Source of the DNA: Lepisosteus oculatus
Taxonomy: Eukaryota > Chordata > Actinopteri > Semionotiformes > Lepisosteidae
NCBI RefSeq assembly: GCF_040954835.1
Contig: NC_090709.1
Coordinates: forward strand, 38,430,776 to 38,494,775
DNA length: 64,000 bases
Direction: 5' to 3'
Under the pieces are notes generated by a model. It searched no databases, had not been told where the DNA came from, and saw only the letters and a program-made list of their open reading frames with translations. This document shows positions 52,735 through 63,900 of this stretch, one piece after another; the first letter of the stretch is position 1, and the number at the start of each line of letters is the position of its first letter. The position numbers and the translations under genes are program-made.

Positions 52735-55700
52735 GCACAGGGCTCTTAGCCCACAGCTCCAGCTCCAGCACAGGGCTCTGAGCCCACAGACTGACCCCAC
52801 AGCTCCAGCACAGGGCTCTGAGCCCACAGACTGACCCTCACAGCTACAGCACAGGGCTCTGAGACCACTGACTGACCCCACAGCTCCAGCACAGGGCTCT
52901 GACCCCACAGCTACAGCACAGGGCTCTGAGCCCACAGATGGACCCCACAGCTACAGCACAGGGCTCTGAGCCCACAGCTCCAGCTCCATCGCAGGGCTCT
53001 GAGACCACAGACTGACCCCACAGCTACAGCACAGGGCTCTGAGCCCACAGACTGACCCCAACAGCTACAGCACAGGGCTCTGAGACCACAGCTCCAGCTA
53101 CAGCACAGGGCTCTGACCCCACAGCTACAGCACAGGGCTCTGAGACCACAGACTGACCCTCACAGCTACAGCACAGGGCTCTGAGACCACTGACTGACCC
53201 CACAGCTCCAGCACAGGGCTCTGACCCCACAGCTACAGCACAGGGCTCTGAGCCCACAGATGGACCCCACAGCTACAGCACAGGGCTCTGAGCCCACAGC
53301 TCCAGCTCCATCGCAGGGCTCTGAGACCACAGACTGACCCCACAGCTACAGCACAGGGCTCTGAGCCCACAGACTGACCCCAACAGCTACAGCACAGGGC
53401 TCTGAGCCCACAGCTCCATCACAGGGTTCTGAGCCCACAGACTGACCCCACAGCTACAGCACAGGGCTCTGAGACCACAGACTGACCCCACACCTACAGC
53501 ACAGGGCTCTGAGCCCACAGACTGACCCCACAGCTCCAGCACAGGGCTCTGACCCCACATCTACAGCACAGGGCTCTGAGCCCACAGACTGACCCCAACA
53601 GCTACAGCACAGGGCTCTGAGCCCACAGCTCCAGCTACAGCACAGGGCTCTGACCCCACAGACTGACCCCACAGCTCCACCACAGGGCTCTGACCCCACA
53701 GCTACAGCACAGGGCTCTGAGCCCACAGACTGACCCTCACAGCTACAGCACAGGGCTCTGAGCCCACAGCTACAGCACAGGGCTCTGAGCCCACAGCTAC
53801 AGCACAGGGCTCTGAGCCCACAGCTACAGCACAGGGCTCTGACCCCACAGACTGACCCCCACAGCTACAGCACAGGGCTCTGAGCCCACAGACTGACCCT
53901 CACAGCTACAGCACAGGGCTCTGAGACCACTGACTGACCCCACAGCTCCATCACAGGGCTCTGACCCCACAGACTGACCCCACAGCTCCAGCACAGGGCT
54001 CTGAGCCCACAGCTCCAGCTACAGCACAGGGCTCTGAGCCCACAGACTGACCCCACAGCTACAGCACAGGGCTCTGAGCCCACAGCTCCAGCTACAGCAC
54101 AGGGCTCTGAGCCCACAGCTACAGCACAGGGCTCTGACCCCCACAGACTGACCCCACAGCTACAGCACAGGGCTCTGAGCCCACAGCTCCAGCACAGGGC
54201 TCTGAGCCCACAGACTGACCCCACAGCTACAGCACAGGGCTCTGAGCCCACAGCTCCAGCTACAGCACAGGGCTCTGAGCCCACAGACTGACCCTCACAG
54301 CTACAGCACAGGGCTCTGAGACCACTGACTGACCCCACAGCTCCATCACAGGGCTCTGACCCCACAGCTCCAGCACAGGGCTCTGAGCCCACAGCTCCAG
54401 CTACAGCACAGGGCTCTGAGCCCACAGACTGACCCCACAGCTCCAGCACAGAGCTCTGAGCCCACAGCTCCAGCACAGGGCTCTGACCCCACAGCTACAG
54501 CACAGGGCTCTGAGCCCACAGACTGACCCCACAGCTCCAGCACAGAGCTCTGACCCCACAGCTCCAGCACAGGGCTCTGACCCCACAATTCCAGCACAGG
54601 GCTCTGACCCCACAGACTGACCCCAACAGCTACAGCACAGGGCTCTGAGCCCACAGCTCCAGCTACAGCACAGGGCTCTGACCCCACAGCTCCAGCACAG
54701 GGCTCTGAGCCCACAGACTGACCCCACAGCTCCAGCACAGGGCTCTGAGCCCACAGACTGACCCCACAGCTCCAGCACAGGGCTCTGAGCCCACAGCTAC
54801 AGCACAGGGCTCTGAGCCCACAGACTGACCCCACAGCTACAGCACAGGGCTCTGAGCCCACAGACTGACCCCACAGCTCCAGCACAGGGCTCTGACCCCA
54901 CAGACTGACCCCACAGCTACAGCACAGGGCTCTGAGCCCACAGACTGACCCCACAGCTCCAGCACAGGGCTCTGACCCCACAGACTGACCCCACACCTAC
55001 AGCACAGGACTCTGAGACCACAGACTGACCCCAACAGCTACAGCACAGGGCTCTGAGACCACAGACTGACCCCACAGCTCCATCACAGGGCTCTGACCCC
55101 ACAGACTGACCCCAACAGCTACAGCACAGGGCTCTGAGACCACAGACTGACCCCAACAGCTACAGCACAGGGCTCTGAGACCACAGACTGACCCCACAGC
55201 TCCATCACAGGGCTCTGACCCCACAGACTGACCCCAACAGCTACAGCACAGGGCTCTGACCCCCACAGCTACAGCTACAGCACAGGGCTCTGAGCCCACA
55301 GACTGACCCCCACAGCTACAGCACAGAGCTCTGACCCCACAGCTACAGCACAGAGCTCTGACCCCACAGCTACAGCACAGAGCTCTGAGCCCACAGACTG
55401 ACCCTCACAGCTACAGCACAGGGCTCTGAGACCACAGACTGACCCCTCAGCTACAGCACAGGGCTCTGAGCCCACAGACTGACCCCACAGCTACAGCACA
55501 GGGCTCTGAGCCCACAGACTGACCCTCACAGCTACAGCACAGGGCTCTGACCCCCACAGCTACAGCTTCAGCACAGGGCTCTGAGCCCACAGACTGACCC
55601 CACACCTACAGCACAGGGCTCTGAGCCCACAGACTGACCCCACAGCTCCAGCACAGGGCTCTGAGCCCACAGACTGACCCCACAGCTCCAGCACAGGGCT

Positions 55701-56990
55701 CTGGGCCCACATCTACAGCACAGGACTCTGAGCCCACAGACTGACCCCAACAGCTACAGCACAGGGCTCTGAGCCCACAGCTCCAGCTACAGCACAGGGC
55801 TCTGACCCCACAGCTCCAGCACAGGGCTCTGACCCCACAGCTACAGCACAGGGCTCTGAGCCCCACAGATACAGCTACAGCACAGGGCTCTGAGACCACA
55901 GACTGACCCCAACAGCTACAGCACAGGGCTCTGAGACCACAGACTGACCCCACAGCTCCATCACAGGGCTCTGACCCCACAGACTGACCCCAACAGCTAC
56001 AGCACAGGGCTCTGAGACCACAGACTGACCCCAACAGCTACAGCACAGGGCTCTGAGACCACAGACTGACCCCACAGCTCCATCACAGGGCTCTGACCCC
56101 ACAGACTGACCCCAACAGCTACAGCACAGGGCTCTGACCCCCACAGCTACAGCTACAGCACAGGGCTCTGAGCCCACAGACTGACCCCCACAGCTACAGC
56201 ACAGAGCTCTGACCCCACAGCTACAGCACAGAGCTCTGAGCCCACAGACTGACCCTCACAGCTACAGCACAGGGCTCTGAGACCACAGACTGACCCCTCA
56301 GCTACAGCACAGGGCTCTGAGCCCACAGACTGACCCCACAGCTACAGCACAGGGCTCTGAGCCCACAGACTGACCCTCACAGCTACAGCACAGGGCTCTG
56401 ACCCCCACAGCTACAGCTTCAGCACAGGGCTCTGAGCCCACAGACTGACCCCACACCTACAGCACAGGGCTCTGAGCCCACAGACTGACCCCACAGCTCC
56501 AGCACAGGGCTCTGAGCCCACAGACTTACCCCACAGCTCCAGCACAGGGCTCTGGGCCCACATCTACAGCACAGGGCTCTGAGCCCACAGACTGACCCCA
56601 ACAGCTACAGCACAGGGCTCTGAGCCCACAGCTCCAGCTACAGCACAGGGCTCTGAGCCCACAGACTGACCCCACAGCTCCAGCACAGGGCTCTGACCCC
56701 ACAGCTACAGCACAGGGCTCTGAGCCCCACAGATACAGCTACAGCACAGGGCTCTGAGACCACAGACTGACCCCACAGCTCCATCACAGGGCTCTGAGCT
56801 CACAGACTGACCCCACAGCTCCAGCACAGGGCTCTGAGCCCACAGACTGACCCCACAGCTCCAGCACAGGGCTCTGACCCCCACAGCTACAGCTACAGCA
56901 CAGGGCTCTGAGCCCACAGACTGACCCCACAGCTCCAGCACAGAGCTCTGAGCCCACAGCTCCAGCACAGGGCTCTGAGCCCACAGACTG
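52735..56990. repeat. 4.25-kb satellite between ZBTB22 and KIFC1
   Basis: Well over 100 units of 20-42 bp made from CAGCTACAGCACAGGGCTCT, GAGCCCACAGACTGACCCCA and CAGCTCCAGCACAGGGC. A larger segment is itself duplicated: the order at 55000-55760 recurs nearly unchanged at 55860-56620, and one at 52800-53060 recurs at 53150-53400. Long minus-strand open frames (Cys/Leu/Trp-rich) are repeat artefacts. Confidence 0.95.
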
Positions 56991-56999
56991 CAAAACCGG

Positions 57000-57640
57000 C
57001 GAGCTGTCCCTGCGTGACCCCACAACCCACGACTACACACGCGTGCTGACCGTGCGCAGGGCGCTATATCAGCGGCCACCCCGGCTCGCCGTCAGACACG
57101 CTCGGACCCGGGTGGCCTCAGCCCACCCACGGCGACGACACGAGCGGCGCGGAGCTCACCGCTTCTCCCACGCAACGGCGGACGTGTCCTCAGCGAGGTG
57201 GGGGGGGGATGGGGGTGAGGCGAGGGAGTTGGGGGCCGGAGCGGGGCGCTGCCTTGACCCTCGACCCCTCCACGGCGGAGGCCGGGCTACTGTAGGCGGC
57301 GGCGGCCGCGGCGAGAGGCGATCCGACCCCCGGCCGCCATTGCAGGTACCGCTGTCACAGGGGCAGGCCGCCCGGCGTCGCTTCCAGCCCGCCGCGGGCA
57401 AGGCAGTGGGTTTTCGCCGACCGAAGACGGAAAATTAAAAATAAAAACACACACACACGGCTCCAGCGGTCGCAGGGGACGGACACGGCGCGGGCAGGCG
57501 CGACTCCTCCCCCTCCGAGCGCGCACGCAGGCAGGAAACTGCGGCCCCGCCGCGCCCGCCATCTTGGCTCTGAGCCCCCATTGCGTTGCATGGGAGGGAA
57601 GGGAGCCCGCTCGGAGCCAAGATGGTGGCCAGCGCGGTAG
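57000..57640. promoter_or_regulatory. CpG island with a pair of opposed YY1-like motifs
   Basis: CpG-dense sequence. GCCATCTTGGC at 57558-57568 and GCCAAGATGGTGGC at 57616-57629 face each other about 50 bp apart. Each matches the YY1 core AAGATGGCGGC well on one strand, as expected for a bidirectional promoter. No coding exon for a transcript from here is identified in either direction. Confidence 0.55.
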
Positions 57641-58018
57641 GGAGGAAGAATTTCATGGTTGCACCGGAGCAGTGCAGGAGTATTGCGGGGGACCCGCGTC
57701 TGATCAGTTTATGAAACAGACGGGAGGGCGTATCTGCAGGCTGGCCCTACCTGGGAGAACAGGGCAGCGTGTGCGGACCTCCTCTGCATTCACCCTGTTG
57801 AAAAGTGTAACTGTATTACCGTGTGAGCCCCTGGCGGTGGTGATGATAGGTTACACGTACTCTTGGTTGTATTGTACTGTCTGTTCTTTTGTTGTCGCAA
57901 TACAAAATACAAACACGGGCGCGTACACACACATCACGCCACGCCACGCTGGGAAAAAGGAACTGCGCCTCGGGTCGATTTCCCCCAGTCTGGAATGGAT
58001 CAATGTTTTTTTATTGTT

Positions 58019-58186
58019 CTAACACAATAAACTTTGTTTCACAATGATGCACGTCTTCTCCCAGCGGCTGCCCTCTGTATCCAAGCCACGCAGCCTCTCC
58101 TGGATCTCGGACAGAGGGGTCTGGCCGATGGTGATCGTGTGCTGGACAAGCTCCTGGCTACGGTCCGTGTTTCTGTCCCGGCTCAT
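58019..58186 (-). CDS. Small ORF of 55 aa with an immediate poly(A) signal
   Basis: The minus-strand frame reads MSRDRNTDRSQELVQHTITI then GQTPLSEIQERLRGLDTEGS and RWEKTCIIVKQSLLC. It has amphipathic, ordinary amino-acid composition. AATAAA lies at 58010-58015 on the minus strand, four bases past the stop, as in compact terminal exons. I do not recognise the protein. It may be a terminal exon of a minus-strand gene starting at the KIFC1-side promoter, a remnant, or chance. No convincing upstream in-frame exon was found. Confidence 0.35.
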   Translation of the reverse strand: MSRDRNTDRSQELVQHTITIGQTPLSEIQERLRGLDTEGSRWEKTCIIVKQSLLC

Positions 58187-58544
58187 CCAGTCCGCAGAGC
58201 CCTACCGGCACCCCCTCGCTGAAGAGAACCGACAGTGTGCTGAGACATGGAGGGGGGGGGGTTATTATCACACACACACACTGAGACATGGGGGGGAGTT
58301 ATTCTCCGAATATGAATGTGCTTCGGGCCAGAAATGGATTTGCACGTTCAAATCATTCAAAACATTAAACTAAGGAGAGCTAGACCAAACCTGGGACTTA
58401 CACATTATTTCGTTCGATGTTATTTATTGATGTATGGGTTTTTTGTTAACACAATAAATAAAGCATTTGAAAAAAAACTCCACGCCTTCCGCATAAACAT
58501 TGCATTGATTGATTGATCCCAATGTCCCCGCCTTCCTGGGGCTG

Positions 58545-58891
58545 ACGGCCAATCACCATCTCCGAAAGGTATCCTCCTTTTCCATTGGGTAGTTTCAAAC
58601 CCAAATAAGGCGGGTCCCTGTCAGCGGGGAGCTGTTTTTCTTGCGCGGGATTGGTAGACCGAGTGGGCGGGAGGGAGGGGCCAGGTCGGATCGCGGTTTT
58701 GATTGGTTCAGAAGGGCATTTCCGGGGAGGCAGGAAGTGAAGGCAGCAACCAATCGGGTTGCCGTTTTCCTCAATTCGAATCAGGGGTCCAAACGGCCGG
58801 AGCGCGAGAGCCGCAGTAGCAGCTGAGGAGATCGTCTCGAGACAGTTATTGCCGATAACGGAACCGATACCGACGCCGGTGATCAATAACG
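58545..58891 (+). promoter_or_regulatory. KIFC1 promoter with five CCAAT boxes, and noncoding first exon
   Basis: CCAAT or ATTGG cores lie at 58549, 58584, 58650, 58702 and 58750, and TTCAAA at 58594-58599 (TTTGAA on the other strand, a CHR-like element). Clustered NF-Y sites with a CHR are typical of G2/M genes, which fits KIFC1. A noncoding exon ending AATAACG|GTAGGA at 58891 would splice to 60084. Confidence 0.65.
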
Positions 58892-59034
58892 GTAGGATGA
58901 GGGTCATTAATCAAGCATTTAATTTACTGACTAACCCGCCGTCCTTTTTACTTTCCAACCCGTTCGGCTCGGAGCGAAAGCGCTCCGCTGTACTTACTGA
59001 CTGTCGTGGAAAATAATATTAGCGCCTTAATTAA

Positions 59035-59180
59035 GATCATTTATTTAATAACAACCGCAAATAGACCGGTTTATTCCATCCTAACCTACATTATTCAGTA
59101 ACAACCGCGGTTAGACTGGTTTATTCAACCCTAACTGTGATAATGAAATAATAAAGACGGTTTATTCGATCGTAACCTGG
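59035..59180. repeat. Three diverged copies of a ~45-bp A+T-rich unit
   Basis: Copies share AACAACCGC, TAGAC(C/T)GGTTTATTC and ATCCTAACC-like words. This part of KIFC1 intron 1 is A+T-rich and otherwise single-copy. Confidence 0.6.
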
Positions 59181-59719
59181 GTACTGTCCTAAAAAAAACA
59201 TGATTGATCTCTCAATCAATTGTAAAAATCGATTAGTCAATCGCACACCCGGGTATCCGATAATAATCTGCATGAAACTTCATCGTTCAGTCGGAAACCC
59301 TGCGAATCGGCAATCGTCGACGTTAAAACTGTCCTCCTCAGCCTTTCGATACCCGGGTCCGGATGTTGGTGAACAGAAATATCAATAATAATCATAGTCA
59401 TCTGATCGGTAACGGTCCGGGGTGGGTTTGTCAGTTCCTCCCGGGTGTCTGAAGGGGTCTGAGTCCCTGATGCTGCAGCTGCAGTGTGATCGACAGACCC
59501 AGGGCGAGAAGGGGGGGCTCTGGGGGCGCAGGCAGGGTGTAGACGGGACCAGTGCCAGCCGTCAGTGTCTCTAGTGTATCCACAGACACCAAGACCTGGG
59601 CTGCACCCCTGAGTGGTATAATCTGGCTTCTCTGGCCCTCCTGCGCCCTGAAAGGCGTTTAGGAGCGGAGACCAGGAGCTGCACCAGCAGCCTGTGTCTG
59701 GACCGCTGCCTGCTGATGG

Positions 59720-59875
59720 GGATGAGGTGTATTAATAATTATAATAATAATAATTCCTTACCGTTATATAGCGCTTGTCTGGACTCTCCCCGCACAGCGC
59801 TGTACCCCCTCCAGGGTGTACCCCCACATGAGTGAGGCACCAGCTCTCAGTGGGAGGAGACCCGAGGGATGAAGC
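59720..59875. mobile_element. Dispersed repeat with TTATATAGCGCTTGTCTGGA
   Basis: AATAATAATAATTCCTTACC precedes TTATATAGCGCTTGTCTGGA and CTCCCCGCACAGCGCTGTAC. This combination is a common dispersed vertebrate repeat, here followed by a GTGGGAGGAGACCCGAGGG stretch. No coding capacity remains. Confidence 0.6.
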
Positions 59876-60083
59876 CAGTTCAGAGAGGTGGGGTGACACC
59901 CCTCCTCTTCTCGAGGAAGAGAGACGCCCTGGGGCTTTTAGTGAGCAGTTTCTCGGTGACGAAGGGGCCGTGATCTGCTTCTCCCCAGGCTGGGGCTGCT
60001 GGTGTGAAAGCGAATCCTCTGCTCTTGTTGTTCCACTTTAAAATGCTTGTTTTTAATGCGTTTATTTTCATTTTGTTTTTCAG

Positions 60084-60918
60084 ACAAATCAAATGGAGAA
60101 AGACGTGAGTCTCTGTATTGACCCTGTGAGTCTCTCAGTGTGTGTGTATGAACCCCTCTCTCTCTCTCAGTGCAGTGTTCATGTACTGGAGTGTCCAGTC
60201 AGTGTGTGTGTATGAACCCCTCTCTCTCTCAGTGCAGTGTTCATGTACTGGAGTGTCCAGTCAGTGTGTGTGTATGAACCCCTCTCTCTCTCAGTGCAGT
60301 GTTCATGTACTGGAGTGTCCAGTCAGCGTGTCTGTATGAACCCCTCTCTCTCAGTGCAGTGTTCATGTACTGGAGTGTCCAGTCAGTGTGTGTGTATGAA
60401 CCCCTCTCTCTCTCTCTCAGTGCAGTGTTCATGTACTGGAGTGTCTAGTCAGGGTGTCTGTGTGAATCCCTCTCTCTCTCAGTGCAGTGTTCATGTACTG
60501 GAGTGTCAAGTCAGTGTGTCTGTGTGAACCCCTCTCTCTCTCAGTGCAGTGTTCATGTACTGGAGTGTCCAGTCAGTGTGTCTGTATGAACCCCTCTCTC
60601 TCTCAGTGCAGTGTTCATGTACTGGAGTGTCCAGTCAGTGTGTCTGTATGAACCCCTCTCTCTCTCTCAATGTACTGGAGTGTCCAGTCAGTGTGTGTGT
60701 ATGAACCCCTCTCTCTCGGTGCAGTGTTCATGTACTGGAGTGTCCAGGTGGTCAGTGTTGTGTATGAACCCCTCTCTCTCTCTCTGTATCTCCAGAGGTC
60801 TCCCCTGCAGGTGGTCAATGGGATGAAGTCCGCCTCTCGTTTGCCTCTGCCCTCAGTGAAGAGGCAGATCTCAGCCTCGGGGGTGGACAGCGGCCCAGGA
60901 CACCCCCAGCCTGCCCAG
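60084..60918 (+). CDS. KIFC1: KIFC1 first two coding exons
   Basis: The exon at 60084-60104 carries ATG at 60093 and encodes only MEKD before GAC|GTGAGT. The next (60796-60918) encodes RSPLQVVNGMKSASRLPLPS then VKRQISASG. MEKDRSPLQVVNG parallels human MDPQRSPLLEVKG, supporting the tiny first exon. Confidence 0.85.
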
Positions 60919-63900
60919 GTACTGTGTCGTCCTTCTCGGGGCGCCCCCGCGCTGCTGTCGGCCTGCTGCTCATCCCTGAGCCCCGTGTGCTGTGCTTGTG
61001 TGTCCCGACAGAAGAGGCCGCGCACCGCCGAGCCGCCCCCAGCGACCCGCAAGACGCAGGAGGCAGCCAGCGTGGTGACTGGCCGGCCGCGCCCGCTGGT
61101 GTCCAGCCACAGGGCAGGAGGTGAGGGGGGGTCAGCGGGCAGTCGGTCTCGGGGGGTCTCGCCCGCAGTGGACGGCACTTACTGGTGATAAACTCCCTTC
61201 TCTCTCCCACAGTCAGAGCAGGCCGGCCGATAGCAGGAGCAGCAACTGTGGCTGTCGGACCCTCGAAAGGTGAGCAGAGCTCATATCAGCCCACTGGGAT
61301 TATAATCAGACTCCACTGACTGGCTGGACTGGGAGCTGGATTAGTTCTTCACTGGGATTGTAATCAGACTCCACTGACAGAGCAGCCCAAGACTCTCCAG
61401 GCTGGACTGGGAGTTGGACTGGTTCTTCACGGGATTGTAATCAGACTCCACTGACACTGACAGAGCAGTCTGAGACTCTCCAGGCTGGACTGGCCTGTTG
61501 TGTCCGGAGGACGTGCTCATGTTGACAGCACTCACAGTGTCTGATGTGTTTCATGCCCTTGCTGTGGTACCACTGACTCGCTGTCGTGTTTTTCAGCCAT
61601 TCAGAAGAGACCAGTGGCCTCCGTTTCGAAACCAGGTCTGTACCCACTCGTCCTGTCTGCAGCTGGTCGATCCGATCCTCCAGCTCGGCTCTCCCGCCAG
61701 GACTGCAGAGCCCACAGTCCCGCCCCTGAGTTCACGGGCTCTGGGCTTGTCTCTGCAGTGCCCCCCGCTGCCAGCAGCCCACAGTCCCGCCCCTGAGCTC
61801 ACGGGCTCTGGGCTTGGCTCTGCAGCGCCCCCCACTGGCAGCAGCCCACAGTCCCGCCCCTGAGCTCACGGGCTCTGGGCTTGTCTCTGCAGCGCCCCCC
61901 GCTGCCAGCAGCCCACAGTCCCGCCCCTGAGCTCACGGGCTCTGGGCTTGGCTCTGCAGCGCCCCCCACTGGCAGCAGCCCACAGTCCCGCCCCTGAGCT
62001 CACGGGCTCTGGGCTTGGCTCTGCAGCGCCCCCCGCTGGCAGCAGCCCGCAGTCCCGCCCCTGAGCTCACGGGCTCTGGGCTTGGCTCTGCAGCGCCCCC
62101 CGCTGGCAGCAGCCCACAGTCCCGCCCCTGAGCTCACGGGCTCTGGGCTTGTCTCTGCAGCGCCCCCCGCTGGCAGCAGCCCACAGTCCCGCCCCTGAGC
62201 TCACGGGCTCTGGGCTTGGCTCTGCAGCGCCCCCCGCTGGCAGCAGCCCGCAGTCCCGCCCCTGAGCTCACGGGCTCTGGGCTTGTCTCTGCAGCGCCCC
62301 CCGCTGGCAGCAGCCCCCAGTCCCGCCCCTGAGCTCACGGGCTCTGGGCTTGTCTCTGCAGCGCCCCCCGGTGGGCCCGGCGCAGCGCGGCGCCCTGCCT
62401 GGGACCTGAAGGGCAAGGTGAGCGACATGCAGACCAAGGTGTCCCAGTACCAGAGCCGGGTCCGCTCGGCCGCCCAGGAGAGCCAGGAGCTGCGGGAGCA
62501 GCTGGGCCACAGCCAGGAGAGGGAGAGGCAGCTGGAGGAGGAGAGCCAGGGGCTGCAGGAGCAGCTCAGGTACTGAGGAGTGTGTGTGTGTTCAGGCAGT
62601 GTCGGGCCGAGCCGTGTCTCGCACTCTGTGCGCTGTGTTCAGGCGGTGTCGGGCCGAGCCGTGTCTCACGCTCTCTGCCCTGTGTTCAGGCGGTGTCGGG
62701 CCGAGCCGTGTCTCACGCTCTCTGCCCTGTGTTCAGGCGGTGTCGGGCCGAGCCGTGTCTCACACTCTGTGCCCTGTGTTCAGGCGGTGTCGGGCCGAGC
62801 TCTGTCTCACGCTCTGTGCCCTGTGTTCAGGCAGTGTCGGGCCGAGCCGTGTCTCACACTGTGCCCTGTGTTCAGGCGGTGTCGGGCCGAGCTGTCCCAG
62901 CTGTCCTCTGTGCGAGAGGAGCTGCGCTGTGCCGCTCAGGACCGGGACCGGCTGCAGCAGCAGACAGACAGGCAGGCGGAGGAGATCCGCTGCCTGCAGG
63001 AGCTGAGGACGAGCCTGCAGGGCGAGCTGAGCACCGCCCAGGTACGAGCGCCCCCCCCTGCCGCCGCCGCGCCCCCCGCCCCCCTGCCCTCTCCCCTCTC
63101 ACTCGCCCTCTCCCCTCTCACTCGCCCTCTCCCCTCTCCCCCCTGCCCTCTCCCCTCTCACTCGCCCTCTCCCCTCTCACTCGCCCTCTCCCCCCGCCAG
63201 GCCCAGCTGGCCCTGCAGAGCTCCGCGCTGGCCCAGTCCCAGACCCAGCTGGCCGACTGTCGCCAGCTCATCTCCTCCCTGGAGCTGCGGGTCGCCGAGC
63301 TCTCGGACCGCCTGCACTGCGGAGAGATGGAGCGCAGGAAACTGCACAACACCATCCAGGAGCTGAAGGTACAGTCCAGCCCTGCCCACTGACCCCACAC
63401 ACACACACTGACCCCACACACACACACTGACCGCACTGCGGAGAGATGGAGCGCAGGAAACTGCACAACACCATCCAGGAGCTGAAGGTACAGTCCAGCC
63501 CTGCCCACTGACCCCACACACACACACTGACCCCACACACACACACACACACACTGACCCCACACACACACACTGACCGCACTGCGGAGAGATGGAGCGC
63601 AGGAAACTGCACAACACCATCCAGGAGCTGAAGGTACAGTCCAGCCCTGCCCACTGACCCCACACACACACACTGACCCCACACACACACTGACCGCACT
63701 GCGGAGAGATGGAGCGCAGGAAACTGCACAACACCATCCAGGAGCTGAAGGTACAGTCCAGCCCTGCCCACTGACCCCACACACACACACTGACCCCACA
63801 CACACACACACTGACCCCATACTTGACCCCACACCCTGGGACCCCAGCTGTCCAGTGTGGTGTTAAGATTCTGACCTCACAGCTGCTGTGCGGTGTGTTG

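Noticed and set aside
53865-56177. Cys/Leu/Trp-rich minus-strand open frames up to 216 residues
   Set aside because: Shadows of the ZBTB22-KIFC1 satellite in several frames.
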